A stretch of 64,000 bases of DNA, taken from NCBI RefSeq assembly GCF_000271485.2, contig NZ_AKVN02000001.1:3249501-3313500 (forward strand). Direction: 5' to 3'. Numbering within the stretch: position 1 is the stretch's first letter; every line of letters starts with the position of its first letter. This document shows positions 8,056 to 16,857 of this stretch, in pieces. The notes beneath the pieces are model-generated. The model searched no databases, was not told where the DNA came from, and saw only the letters and a list, made by a program, of their open reading frames with translations. The DNA is from Pelosinus fermentans DSM 17108. Its GTDB lineage: Bacteria; Bacillota; Negativicutes; DSM-13327. Position numbers and translations under genes: made by a program.

Positions 8056-8868
8056 TTAAACTAAAACTTCATTCATACTGCCACTTCGATATCCAGATAA
8101 ATCAACAGCGACATATGTAAAGCCAATTTTTTTAAGTCCTTGCTCAATTTGCGCTGCTACCTCTGGAACCGTAATCATTCCAATATTTTCTGGTGACACT
8201 TCAATACGGGCAATATCTCCATGGTGACGTACTCGAACTTGCCCTGGACAAAACTTTTTTACTAATTCTTCAGCTTTTTCGATTTGACTAAGCCTCTCTG
8301 CCGTAATCGAAAGTCCATAAACCACCCTTGAGGAAAGGCAGGCAGCACTTAATTTATTCCAAGTCTGCAAGTTCCATTCCTTAGATATTTCTCGAATATC
8401 TTTTTTTGTTAAGCCAGCTTCGACTAAAGGGCTCCTTACATGGTCTAGTTCTTCCACCGCTTTAATCCCAGGACGATAATCGGATAAGTCGTCGACATTC
8501 GATCCATCCAATACCCAATTATAATTATTTTCTTTTGCCCATTCAACTAATACTGAAAATCGTTCTTGTTTACAGTAATAACAGCGTTGATTGTTATTCT
8601 CGACAAAATCCGGGCTATTTAATTCGCTAATATTTAAAAGTATGTGTTTAATACCAATTTCTTTCGCAATTTCAATTGCTTCTTTTTTTTCACTTTCCGG
8701 CAATGTCTCAGAATAAGCAGTAATAGCTATCGCCTTTTCACCAACAGCTCTTACTGCTGCTGCTGCTAAGAAACTGCTATCCACGCCTCCAGAAAAAGCT
8801 ACGACAATACTCCCCAGTTCAGTTAATAAATGATTCAGTTTCTCCATTTTTTCAGTACTATTTCCCAC
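8056..8868 (-). CDS. larE: ATP-dependent sacrificial sulfur transferase LarE
   Basis: A 270-residue PP-loop ATP pyrophosphatase. LarE adenylates pyridinium biscarboxylic acid mononucleotide and donates sulfur from its own cysteine to build the nickel-pincer cofactor of lactate racemase and related enzymes. The ATP loop is VAFSGGVDSS (about 23-32), a CYYCK motif follows near residue 97, and the sacrificial cysteine is in SAACLSSRVVYG (about 173-184). The start is GTG at 8868 with AAAGGAG 7 bases upstream. No larA, larB or larC lies in the window. It follows the SAM-riboswitch-controlled small gene by 102 bases without a terminator, so it may share that transcript; TTGGCA and TATATA 18 bases apart in the gap could instead be its own promoter. 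Confidence 0.9.
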   Translation of the reverse strand: MGNSTEKMEKLNHLLTELGSIVVAFSGGVDSSFLAAAAVRAVGEKAIAITAYSETLPESEKKEAIEIAKEIGIKHILLNISELNSPDFVENNNQRCYYCKQERFSVLVEWAKENNYNWVLDGSNVDDLSDYRPGIKAVEELDHVRSPLVEAGLTKKDIREISKEWNLQTWNKLSAACLSSRVVYGLSITAERLSQIEKAEELVKKFCPGQVRVRHHGDIARIEVSPENIGMITVPEVAAQIEQGLKKIGFTYVAVDLSGYRSGSMNEVLV

Positions 8869-8970
8869 TGTGATTCTCCTTTGTGCGCCAGTTTATAAGA
8901 AAATTCATATATCTTTTATTTACTTCTATATACCACGGCACTTTCCTTCCTGCCAATAAAATTTGATACC

Positions 8971-9168
8971 TTATATTCCATCCCCATCGACACCTTCCAA
9001 GGAAGGATAGTAAATATTCTGTACAAATTTAACCACAACACCGTTTCTTATAGTAATAATAATTTCTTCATTTCCCTGAGGAACTACTTTTATTTTCCTT
9101 GATGGTGGTATTACTATTTCTTTTCTATCTTCAACTGCAGCAACTGCAAGATGATTGCTCTGTGCCAT
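8971..9168 (-). CDS. 65-residue uncharacterised protein under SAM-riboswitch control
   Basis: A small soluble protein with no recognised domain. It is rich in Val, Ile and Lys with a predicted beta pattern (KEIVIPPSRKIKVV, EEIIITIRNGVVVKFV) and an acidic Gly/Asp tail GVDGDGI. It contains no Cys and no His beyond the N-terminus. The ATG at 9168 is fixed by AAGGGAGG 8 bases upstream; the frame continues upstream into the riboswitch, but that part is RNA structure. A complete SAM-I riboswitch and terminator lie directly before it, which predicts expression when S-adenosylmethionine is low. That suggests a role in sulfur or methionine metabolism or in supporting LarE next door. Confidence 0.75.
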   Translation of the reverse strand: MAQSNHLAVAAVEDRKEIVIPPSRKIKVVPQGNEEIIITIRNGVVVKFVQNIYYPSLEGVDGDGI

Positions 9169-9190
9169 TTGAATTCCTCCCTTATAATGC

Positions 9191-9247
9191 AAAAAAATGT
9201 TATTTAAATCTCCCATTTCATCTGAAAGGGGACTCAAATAACATTTT
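9191..9247 (-). terminator. Expression-platform terminator of the SAM riboswitch
   Basis: On the minus strand AAAATGTTATTT (9247-9236) pairs with AAATAACATTTT (9205-9194), with further pairing GGGG/CTCC inside, and a seven-T run follows at 9197-9191. It lies between the aptamer and the ribosome site of the 65-residue gene. Confidence 0.85.
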
Positions 9248-9253
9248 AGTCCT

Positions 9254-9354
9254 CTCTCATCTGTCAGGATAAATCCTGCTGGAATTAGCACCTCTGCATT
9301 GCTGCCGGTTGCCGGGTGTCATCGGGCCAGTCCCTCGACCACTCTTGATAAGAG
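9254..9354 (-). promoter_or_regulatory. SAM-I (S-box) riboswitch
   Basis: Read on the minus strand this 101-base stretch has the S-box core: the P1 arm CTCTTATC and its partner GATGAGAG close the structure, followed by AAGAGTGGTCGAGGGACTGG, then CCCGATGACACCCGGCAACC, then GGTGCTAATTCC and CAGGATTTATCCTG. These conserved blocks occur in the right order and spacing. SAM binding would stabilise P1 and allow the downstream terminator to form, turning off the 65-residue gene and possibly larE. Confidence 0.95.
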
Positions 9355-9376
9355 TTTTCGTATTAAATTATTTATA

Positions 9377-9405
9377 AATATATCATGAAATAACACAGTT
9401 AGCAA
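9377..9405 (-). promoter_or_regulatory. Sigma-A-type promoter for the SAM riboswitch transcript
   Basis: TTGCTA (9405-9400) and TATATT (9382-9377) on the minus strand are spaced by 17 bases, about 22 bases before the aptamer begins. Confidence 0.65.
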
Positions 9406-9520
9406 TCTTTTTCTCTGGCGTCAGTTTGTTTTTTTCATATATCAGCATAGACGTACTAACATAAGAAATGAATCATACTCCGCTCTGTTCTTTTTATCTC
9501 TTCGTGACCTTTGCAATTCG

Positions 9521-10788
9521 TTACTTTTTAATTGCCCGGTATGCAATGTCTTTTCGATAATGCATTCCTTTAAATTTTATAGATCCAATTGCCTGATACG
9601 CCTTATCTACTGCTTGTTTAATGGTCGAATCTGTAGCTGTTACACCAAGTACACGCCCACCACTCGTCAGTACCTGTCCGTCGCGGCTAGCGGTGCCAGC
9701 ATGAAATACATAAGCACCTTGTTCTTCCGCTTTGTCGATACCGCTAATGATGTCACCCTTAGCATATTCTCCAGGGTACCCTCCTGCTGCTAACACTACA
9801 CATACAGCAGCCTCATTCTTCCAATTAACAGAAGTATCTGCCAATGTACCAGCTATGCAAGCTTTCATAATCGTCACTAAATCGCTATCTAGCAAAGGTA
9901 GTACAACCTGGGTTTCAGGATCACCAAATCGGGCATTAAATTCAATGACTTTAGGACCATCTTCAGTCATAATCAGCCCTAAATATAAGCATCCACAATA
10001 GAAACATCCTTCACTTTCCATGGCAGCAATTGTAGGCTGCAAAATTTCTTTCAGAACCTGGGCACTGATCGCTGGGGTAATAATCGGAGCAGGTGCATAA
10101 GCGCCCATCCCCCCGTATTAGGTCCCTGATCATGATCAAAGACTCGCTTATGATCTTGAGCTGCCACCATCGGGATGATCGTCTTTCCATCAGTAAAAGC
10201 TAATATAGAAGCTTCCTCACCCACTAAAAATTCCTCTATGACCACCTGCCTGCCTGCCTGACCAAAGGCTCCGTCACACAGCATCATGTCAACCGCTGCT
10301 AGAGCTTCATCAATGGTCATTGCTACCACAACACCTTTACCAGCTGCCAATCCATCGGCCTTTACAACTACAGGCGCTCCTTGAGCGTTTATGTATGCCT
10401 TTGCCATATCAGCCTGAGTAAATACGGCAAATTTAGCCGTAGGAATATCATACTTCTTCATTAAATTCTTAGCAAAGGTTTTTGAACTTTCAATCTGGGC
10501 AGCAGCCTGGGTAGGACCAAAACAGGCAAGACCATTTGCCTGAAAAACATCTACGATACCATTTGATAAAGGAATTTCAGGACCTACTACAGTAAGTGTA
10601 ACCTTTTGCTCTTTGGCAAAAACCACAAGGGCAGCATTATCCATGATATCAAGTTCTACGCACTCGGCGATTTTTGCAATCCCTGGATTGCCAGGGATAC
10701 AGAATATTTTTTCTACATCTTTATTCTCTTTTAATTTAGACACTAATGCATGCTCACGTCCGCCGCCACCAATGACCAATAGATTCAT
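9521..10788 (-). pseudogene. purD: purD, phosphoribosylamine-glycine ligase, interrupted by a one-base frameshift
   Basis: PurD joins glycine to 5-phosphoribosylamine with ATP (step 2 of purine synthesis). The gene starts at 10788 (ATG with GGGAG upstream; LLVIGGGGREHALV at the N-terminus) and carries the ATP-grasp regions ESSKTFAKNLM and VVKADGLAAGKGV. The frame breaks inside the highly conserved GPNTGG-MGAY motif: a run of six G (10109-10114) should be seven. Downstream the other frame resumes exactly with MGAYAPAPIITP and runs normally to the stop at 9521 (EFNARFGDPETQVVLP). Both halves look well conserved, so a sequencing error in the homopolymer or a very recent mutation is more likely than an old pseudogene. 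It is the last gene of the pur operon. Confidence 0.88.
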
Positions 10789-10842
10789 GGCTAATCTCCC
10801 TTCCAATGGGCTGTTTGGCAACTGCCCCATAAATTGATATAC

Positions 10843-12384
10843 TTAATGCTTAAAATGTCTTGTTCCTGTAAATACCATAGCAATTCCATGTTCATCAGCA
10901 GCTTCAATGGATTCTTGATCACGCACAGAACCGCCAGGCTGAATAATGACTTTGATTCCTGCTTTTGCTGCAGTATCCACCGTATCACGGAAAGGTAGAA
11001 ATGCATCGGAAGCCATTACTGCACCGAAAGCTTTAGCACCAGCTTGTACTAAGGCAATGGCAGCAGCTCCTACACGATTCATTTGTCCTGCGCCAACACC
11101 TAATGTCTGATTCTCGTTAGCAATTACAATGGCATTGGATTTCACATGCTTTACCACTTTCCAAGCAAGCAGCAGCTGTTCCCACTCGTTTGTGCTTGGC
11201 TGAACTTTCGTAACAACTTTCATATCGTGACAACTCTCAACCGCTGTGTCTTTATCCTGCACTAACATACCACCTGAAACTGTTTTTATATCCACTTGTT
11301 TACTGCCCGCCTGCAGCCTTTCAGCCACGAGAAGACGAAGATTCTGTTTTTTCGTTAACAAATCCAATGCATCTTTGGTATAACCTGGAGCAATAACTGC
11401 TTCAGCAAATAATTTACTGATTTGTACAGCTGTTGCCACATCTACATCCCGGTTTAAGCCAATAATTCCACCGAAAGCAGATACGGGATCAGCCTGGTAG
11501 GCTTTTGCATAGGCTTCTGCCAAATCAACACCTACTCCCGTACCACATGGATTGGTGTGTTTTATAATCGTAGCTGCCGGTTTTTCAAATTCAGCGACAA
11601 TGTTATAAGCAGATTCTATATCAACAATATTATTAAACGACAATTCCTTGCCATGCAGTTGCTGTGCATTTGCAACGCCTACAGCAGTAACATGTTTCTC
11701 CCGATAAAAGGCTGCCTGCTGCTGAGGATTTTCTCCGTAACGCAACGGCTGTACTTTTTCATAGACTACATGCACGGTTTCTGGAAAAGCTCCCTCTCCC
11801 AGCTGCCCTGCCAAGTAAGTTGCAATGCAAGCATCATATTCGGCAGTATGATGAAAAGCCTCTTTTGCTAATGCCATGCGATAGGCAGGTAAAATATCAT
11901 TGTCTTGCGCCAACTGCTTTAAAATATCACCATATCGTGCTGGATTCACTACCACTGTTACATATTGAAAATTCTTAGATGCTGCACGAATCATAGCCGG
12001 ACCGCCAATATCAATATTTTCTACAGCATCCTCCAGCAGCACATTCGGACGTTCTATCGTTTGGCGAAAAGGATATAAATTGACAACTACCATATCAATA
12101 GCTGAAATGTGATGTTTCTCCATGGCTTCTACATGAGCCTTATTATCACGAACGGCTAATATTCCACCATGAATATAAGGATTTAATGTTTTTACGCGAC
12201 CATCCATAATTTCCGGAAAGCCAGTAATATCACTCACATATTTGACAGGAATTCCTGCTTCCCGCAATGTTTTCATCGTACCACCAGTAGAGATAATTTC
12301 CACACCATACTGATGTAATTGCTGGGCAAATTCAACAATACCTGTTTTATCTGAAACGCTAATAAGGGCACGCTTGATATTCAT
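10843..12384 (-). CDS. purH: Bifunctional AICAR formyltransferase / IMP cyclohydrolase
   Basis: A 513-residue enzyme for the last two steps to IMP. The N-terminal methylglyoxal-synthase-like cyclohydrolase (about 1-195) begins ALISVSDKTGIVEFA and includes RVKTLNPYIHGG and NLYPFRQTIE. The C-terminal transformylase (about 200-513) has RYGENPQQQAAFY, IKHTNPCGTGVG and SDAFLPFRDT. Length is normal. GAGGAG precedes the ATG. It lies 19 bases after purN and 54 bases before purD in the purE-to-purD operon. Confidence 0.97.
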   Translation of the reverse strand: MNIKRALISVSDKTGIVEFAQQLHQYGVEIISTGGTMKTLREAGIPVKYVSDITGFPEIMDGRVKTLNPYIHGGILAVRDNKAHVEAMEKHHISAIDMVVVNLYPFRQTIERPNVLLEDAVENIDIGGPAMIRAASKNFQYVTVVVNPARYGDILKQLAQDNDILPAYRMALAKEAFHHTAEYDACIATYLAGQLGEGAFPETVHVVYEKVQPLRYGENPQQQAAFYREKHVTAVGVANAQQLHGKELSFNNIVDIESAYNIVAEFEKPAATIIKHTNPCGTGVGVDLAEAYAKAYQADPVSAFGGIIGLNRDVDVATAVQISKLFAEAVIAPGYTKDALDLLTKKQNLRLLVAERLQAGSKQVDIKTVSGGMLVQDKDTAVESCHDMKVVTKVQPSTNEWEQLLLAWKVVKHVKSNAIVIANENQTLGVGAGQMNRVGAAAIALVQAGAKAFGAVMASDAFLPFRDTVDTAAKAGIKVIIQPGGSVRDQESIEAADEHGIAMVFTGTRHFKH

Positions 12385-12403
12385 TTTTACTCCTCACTTG
12401 TAG

Positions 12404-13012
12404 CTATATAATTTTTACATTCCGGCCTTCGATACAAAGGCGCTGTTCACAATACAGACGAATTGCTTGAGGGTATAATTCATGCTCTACTGCCAAAATG
12501 CGTTCACTCAAGGTCTCTACCGTATCATCAGCAAGTATGGATACAGCCTGCTGCATGATAATCGGTCCTGTGTCCATACCTTCATCTACGAAATGTATAG
12601 TGCAGCCAGAAACTTTTGCTCCATAGGCAATCGCTTGTTCGTGAGCATCCAGCCCAGGAAAGGCAGGCAATAATGATGGATGAATATTCATAATACTGCC
12701 TGAGAAAAGATTAACGAAGTACGCACTTAAAATACGCATGAATCCTGCTAATACCACTAAATCTACATGATATAAAGTAAGCTTTTGCGCAATGGCTGCT
12801 TCAAACTCTTGTTTTGACGTAAAATTCTTGCGTTCAATGCATATTGCCGGAATGCCCTTAGCCGCTGCATGTTCCAGCACTTTGGCATTTGCCTTGTCAC
12901 TAATCACTAGACCAACTTTAGCATCAAGCAGTCCAGCATCAATGCTATTACAAATGGCCTGCATATTGCTCCCCCGTCCGGAAGCCAATATACCCAGTAT
13001 GGTTTTACTCAC
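12404..13012 (-). CDS. purN: Phosphoribosylglycinamide formyltransferase, folate-dependent
   Basis: PurN transfers a formyl group from 10-formyl-tetrahydrofolate to GAR. The 202-residue protein shows [13 protein letters not shown] at the N-terminus, the catalytic region [19 protein letters not shown], and [18 protein letters not shown] place the start at the GTG at 13010-13012, where AGGTGG lies 9 bases upstream; an upstream in-frame GTG at 13024 overlaps that site. The start overlaps the purM stop by 8 bases, indicating translational coupling. Confidence 0.95.
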   Translation of the reverse strand: MSKTILGILASGRGSNMQAICNSIDAGLLDAKVGLVISDKANAKVLEHAAAKGIPAICIERKNFTSKQEFEAAIAQKLTLYHVDLVVLAGFMRILSAYFVNLFSGSIMNIHPSLLPAFPGLDAHEQAIAYGAKVSGCTIHFVDEGMDTGPIIMQQAVSILADDTVETLSERILAVEHELYPQAIRLYCEQRLCIEGRNVKII

Positions 13013-14054
13013 CAAAGATGCCACCTTTCAGTACCGTCTCCTTGGCTCCCTGCGTTACTTGACCAATGATAAAAGATGCTTCACCTCTTGCAGAAAGATC
13101 ATCTTGAATCTCTTTGACGTCAGCTGGAGAAACAACCAATATCATACCAATCCCCATATTGAAGGTTCGATACATTTCCGTCCAAGCTACATTTCCCCAC
13201 TGCTGCAATAGAGCAAATACAGGTGGCTTAGGCCAGCTTTCTGTATCCACCATAGCGCCGCAGCCTTCAGGCAATACGCGAGGAATATTTTCGTAAAAAC
13301 CACCACCAGTTATATGCACCATGCCTTTTATTGCAAATTTTTCGATTAAAGGCAAACAAGCCTTAGGATATAACTTAGTAGGAATTAATAATTCTTCTCC
13401 TAAGGTCTTTTGTAATTCAGGAACGAATTGATTGATATCCATTTGCTTTACATCAAAACAAATCTTTCGTACTAAAGAGTAGCCATTGGAATGCAGCCCG
13501 CTGGAAGGCAGACCAATCAGTACATCTCCAGGCTCTATGGTTTGTCCCGTAATTAATTTAGAGCGTTCTGCAACACCTACGGCAAAACCGCCAATATCAT
13601 ATTCTCCATTTTTATAGAAACTTGCCATTTCTGCCGTTTCGCCGCCAATCAGGGAACATCCCGATTCCAGGCAAGCTCCAGCGATACCGCTGACAATAGC
13701 CGCTACTTGTTCTGGCGATAATTTGCCCACTGCTAAATAATCCAAGAAGAATAACGGCTCAGCCCCTTGCACCAAAATATCATTTACACACATTGCCACT
13801 GCATCCTGACCAATCGTGTCATGTTTATCAGCCATAAAGGCAATACATAATTTCGTACCAACACCATCTGTACCGGAAACCAATACCGGCTGACGATATT
13901 TAGCAACATCAAGGGCAAATAGACCGCCAAAGCCGCCAATATCCCCCAGCACTTCCGGACGATAGGTGGAACGAACATGTTTTTTCATTAAATCTACAGC
14001 TTTATTACCAGCATCAATGTCAACACCAGCATCACGATATGTTAATTGGCTCAT
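13005..14054 (-). CDS. purM: Phosphoribosylformylglycinamidine cyclo-ligase (AIR synthetase)
   Basis: PurM closes the imidazole ring to form AIR, the intermediate shared by purine and thiamine (ThiC) synthesis. The 349-residue protein carries [13 protein letters not shown] near residue 60, the glycine-rich LIGGETAEM, and [16 protein letters not shown] in the C-terminal half. Its ATG overlaps the purF stop by 4 bases and its stop overlaps purN, typical of tight pur operons. Confidence 0.97.
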   Translation of the reverse strand: MSQLTYRDAGVDIDAGNKAVDLMKKHVRSTYRPEVLGDIGGFGGLFALDVAKYRQPVLVSGTDGVGTKLCIAFMADKHDTIGQDAVAMCVNDILVQGAEPLFFLDYLAVGKLSPEQVAAIVSGIAGACLESGCSLIGGETAEMASFYKNGEYDIGGFAVGVAERSKLITGQTIEPGDVLIGLPSSGLHSNGYSLVRKICFDVKQMDINQFVPELQKTLGEELLIPTKLYPKACLPLIEKFAIKGMVHITGGGFYENIPRVLPEGCGAMVDTESWPKPPVFALLQQWGNVAWTEMYRTFNMGIGMILVVSPADVKEIQDDLSARGEASFIIGQVTQGAKETVLKGGIFGE

Positions 14055-15490
14055 AAAGGGCCCTCCTGTTCAAAGACATACTTATTACCACCACAATGCT
14101 GCTCACAAGGCGTGCTTCCTGGATATTCTGAATTAAAACAGGCATAGCACATTTTTTTATCTTGCACTGTTTTAAGAGACGTGGCCAATCCTTCAATCGT
14201 AAGATAATGCAGCGAATCAGCACCAATAAAGTCTCGTATTTCTTCTACACTCTTTGTCGCAGCAATGAGCTCTTTACGTACTGACGTGTCGATTCCATAA
14301 TAACAAGGATAGATAATCGGAGGCGAGCTGACGCACATATGAACGGCAGTCGCCCCAGCTTCACGAATCATCCGCACAATCTTGCCACTGGTTGTACCGC
14401 GCACAATGGAATCATCCACCATAATAACGGATTTACCTTTTACTACAGACTTAATCGCATTGAGTTTAATTTTTACACTTCGATCTCTGTCTTTTTGATC
14501 AGGCTGAATAAAGGTACGGCCAATATAGCGATTCTTGATTAAACCTTCAGCAAATTGAACTCCTGATTCATGACTAAATCCCAATGCAGCAGTTGTTCCA
14601 GAGTCGGGTACAGAGATAACAAGATCTGCTTTAAGACCACTTTGGCGCGCCAAGGTTCGTCCCATTTCAAACCGAGCTTGATACACACTTTGTCCATCAA
14701 TAATACTGTCTGGACGAGCAAAATAAATATATTCAAATACACACAGCGCTTGATTGGCCTTATCACCAAAACGTTCTGCAGTTATTCCTGTATGATCAAT
14801 AATAACCATTTCACCTGGCTCTACATCTCTTACAAATTCTGCATCAACTGTATCCAAAGCACAGGATTCGGAAGAAAGGACAAAACCATCCTTCACTTTA
14901 CCAATACACAATGGGCGAAGTCCATGAGGATCACGTACACCAATTAGTTTTTCCTCGGTCATAATCACTAGACAGTATGCACCTTCAATTTGAGATAAAC
15001 TCTCTACAATTTTCTCTTCTAATGTAGCTTTACGAGACCTTGCTATCAGATTTACAATCACTTCACTATCAATAGTTGTCTGAAAAATGCTGCCTTGTTC
15101 TTCCATCTTCTCGCGCAGCACTCGTGCATTAGTCAGATTCCCATTATGAGCTAAACTAATGTGTCCACCTGAATACTTGACTTTTAAAGGTTGTGTGTTC
15201 ATTAGAGAACTAGAGCCAGTGGTTGAATAGCGAACATGCCCTATGCCAATATGCTGGTCTGGTAAATCTGGCAGTTGGTGGCGAAATACTTCACTTACCA
15301 GCCCCATTCCTCTTGATACATCCATCCAAGAACCATTTGTTACCGCAATGCCTGCGCTTTCTTGCCCGCGATGCTGCAAGGCATATAATCCCCAATAGGT
15401 ATTTAATGCGACATTATTTTCCCGGGAATATATGCCAAAGACTCCGCATTCTTCCTCCATTTTATCAACTTCCACGAGCCGGTTGATCAT
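14051..15490 (-). CDS. purF: Amidophosphoribosyltransferase
   Basis: PurF makes phosphoribosylamine from PRPP and glutamine, the first committed and feedback-regulated step. The 479-residue precursor has a short propeptide ending before the catalytic Cys of EECGVFGIY (about residue 15). The glutaminase domain contains [14 protein letters not shown]. The PRPP loop is [16 protein letters not shown]. All four cysteines expected for the Bacillus-type 4Fe-4S cluster are visible (ALCVFEY, YPCYYGI and the pair in [11 protein letters not shown]), so this is the oxygen-sensitive iron-sulfur form. It overlaps purC by 4 bases. Confidence 0.97.
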   Translation of the reverse strand: MINRLVEVDKMEEECGVFGIYSRENNVALNTYWGLYALQHRGQESAGIAVTNGSWMDVSRGMGLVSEVFRHQLPDLPDQHIGIGHVRYSTTGSSSLMNTQPLKVKYSGGHISLAHNGNLTNARVLREKMEEQGSIFQTTIDSEVIVNLIARSRKATLEEKIVESLSQIEGAYCLVIMTEEKLIGVRDPHGLRPLCIGKVKDGFVLSSESCALDTVDAEFVRDVEPGEMVIIDHTGITAERFGDKANQALCVFEYIYFARPDSIIDGQSVYQARFEMGRTLARQSGLKADLVISVPDSGTTAALGFSHESGVQFAEGLIKNRYIGRTFIQPDQKDRDRSVKIKLNAIKSVVKGKSVIMVDDSIVRGTTSGKIVRMIREAGATAVHMCVSSPPIIYPCYYGIDTSVRKELIAATKSVEEIRDFIGADSLHYLTIEGLATSLKTVQDKKMCYACFNSEYPGSTPCEQHCGGNKYVFEQEGPL

Positions 15491-16197
15491 GCTTTTTCAC
15501 CTGTTAAGCGGAACAAAATTTCTTTGTAAGCATCTTCTACGTTGCCAAGATCACGGCGGAAGCGATCTTTATCAAGTTTTTCGCCTGTTTCACTATCCCA
15601 AAAACGACAAGTATCTGGTGAAATCTCATCGCCTAATAATACTTGACCATTATGAACACCAAACTCCAATTTAAAATCAATCAGTTCGATTTTCTTTTCC
15701 CGTAAATAATTGGTCAAAATTTCATTAATTTTAAAAGCATACTCTTCTAATGTTTTCACTTGTTCTTCCGTAGCCAGTTCTAATATTTTAATATGATGCT
15801 GGTTAATTAAAGGATCACCCAACTCATCATTTTTATAATACATTTCAACAATTGGTGCAGGAAGTTTTCTGCCTTCTTCCCAGCCAATACGTTTTGCCAA
15901 ACTACCTGCTGCAATATTACGTACTACTACCTCTACAGGGAGAATTTTCAAGGACTTAACAAGCTGCTCCCGTTCGCTTACTCTTTTGATAAAGTGGTGA
16001 GGAATACCATTTTTGCCTAATAAATCAAAGAAAAATGTTGTAATTTTATTATTGAGTACTCCTTTGCTATCAATCGTACCTTTTTTTAATCCATTAAAAG
16101 CTGTGGCATCATCTTTATAATACACTAACAATTCATCAGCCACGTCTGTACTGTAGATTCTCTTTGCTTTGCCTTCATATAATGGTTGCTTTTCCAT
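15487..16197 (-). CDS. purC: SAICAR synthetase
   Basis: PurC ligates aspartate to CAIR with ATP. The 236-residue protein begins [16 protein letters not shown] and carries the family segments [15 protein letters not shown] and [10 protein letters not shown] use the ATG at 16195-16197 because AGGAGAG lies 8 bases upstream; the GTG three codons earlier abuts that site. It follows purE by 21 bases and its stop overlaps the purF start. Confidence 0.97.
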   Translation of the reverse strand: MEKQPLYEGKAKRIYSTDVADELLVYYKDDATAFNGLKKGTIDSKGVLNNKITTFFFDLLGKNGIPHHFIKRVSEREQLVKSLKILPVEVVVRNIAAGSLAKRIGWEEGRKLPAPIVEMYYKNDELGDPLINQHHIKILELATEEQVKTLEEYAFKINEILTNYLREKKIELIDFKLEFGVHNGQVLLGDEISPDTCRFWDSETGEKLDKDRFRRDLGNVEDAYKEILFRLTGEKA

Positions 16198-16218
16198 AAT
16201 TAACACTCTCCTAATATT

Positions 16219-16710
16219 TTATCCTAATAATTTAGTAGAAAGTCTAGCTGCTTTTTCTTCTACTTCCTCAGCCATCTTACTACGATTTTCCACTAATTTT
16301 TCAGCCAACTCTACATGTTTTCCAGCCATAATCTGTACCGCAAATATAGCTGCATTTTTGGCGCCATTCACTGCCATTGTGGCTACTGGAATACCAGCAG
16401 GCATTTGTACAATGCTAAGTAATGCATCAAGCCCATTTAAGCACGTACTATTAATAGGTATTCCAATTACCGGCAGCGTTGTATATGCTGCAATCACTCC
16501 CGGCAAATGAGCTGCTGCTCCAGCAGCGGCAATAATCACCTCAACGCCCCGTTCCCGGGCCCCTGCTGCAAATCCATGAACTTTGTCAGGTGTGCGATGA
16601 GCTGAAGCTACAACCACTTCTGTGGCTATACCAAATTCTTTTAATACCTCAACTGCTGGCTGCACAATGGACCAATCAGAATCACTTCCCATAATAATAG
16701 CTACTTTCAT
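16219..16710 (-). CDS. purE: N5-carboxyaminoimidazole ribonucleotide mutase, class I
   Basis: PurE converts N5-CAIR to CAIR. The 163-residue protein shows the class I signatures MGSDSDWSIVQPA at the N-terminus, VASAHRTPDKV near residue 35 and AAGAAAHLPGVIA. Class I normally works with PurK, which is not in this window. AGGAGGAG precedes the ATG. It opens the pur biosynthetic gene block, 148 bases downstream of the NCS2 permease with a terminator between them. Confidence 0.96.
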   Translation of the reverse strand: MKVAIIMGSDSDWSIVQPAVEVLKEFGIATEVVVASAHRTPDKVHGFAAGARERGVEVIIAAAGAAAHLPGVIAAYTTLPVIGIPINSTCLNGLDALLSIVQMPAGIPVATMAVNGAKNAAIFAVQIMAGKHVELAEKLVENRSKMAEEVEEKAARLSTKLLG

Positions 16711-16811
16711 TAAAAGCTCCTCCTTTTTTGATCCTTATCGAAATTTTATATCATCCCTGCATACTTTCATATGATTAGAGAATGGAATATACGTTTTAAT
16801 TACCGAATGGT

Positions 16812-16847
16812 AAACCCAGATACTTTTCCATGTTAGTATCTGGGTTT
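16812..16847 (-). terminator. Intrinsic terminator after the purine permease gene
   Basis: The 12-bp stem AAACCCAGATAC / GTATCTGGGTTT lies 11 bases after the permease stop. The T run is weak (TTTACC) on the minus strand, so read-through into purE is possible. Confidence 0.65.
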
Positions 16848-16857
16848 ATTACTTTAT

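Noticed and set aside
8869-9291. Longer form of the 65-residue protein reaching to 9291
   Set aside because: The extra 41 codons lie inside the SAM aptamer and terminator; the ribosome site at 9177-9184 fixes the start at 9168.
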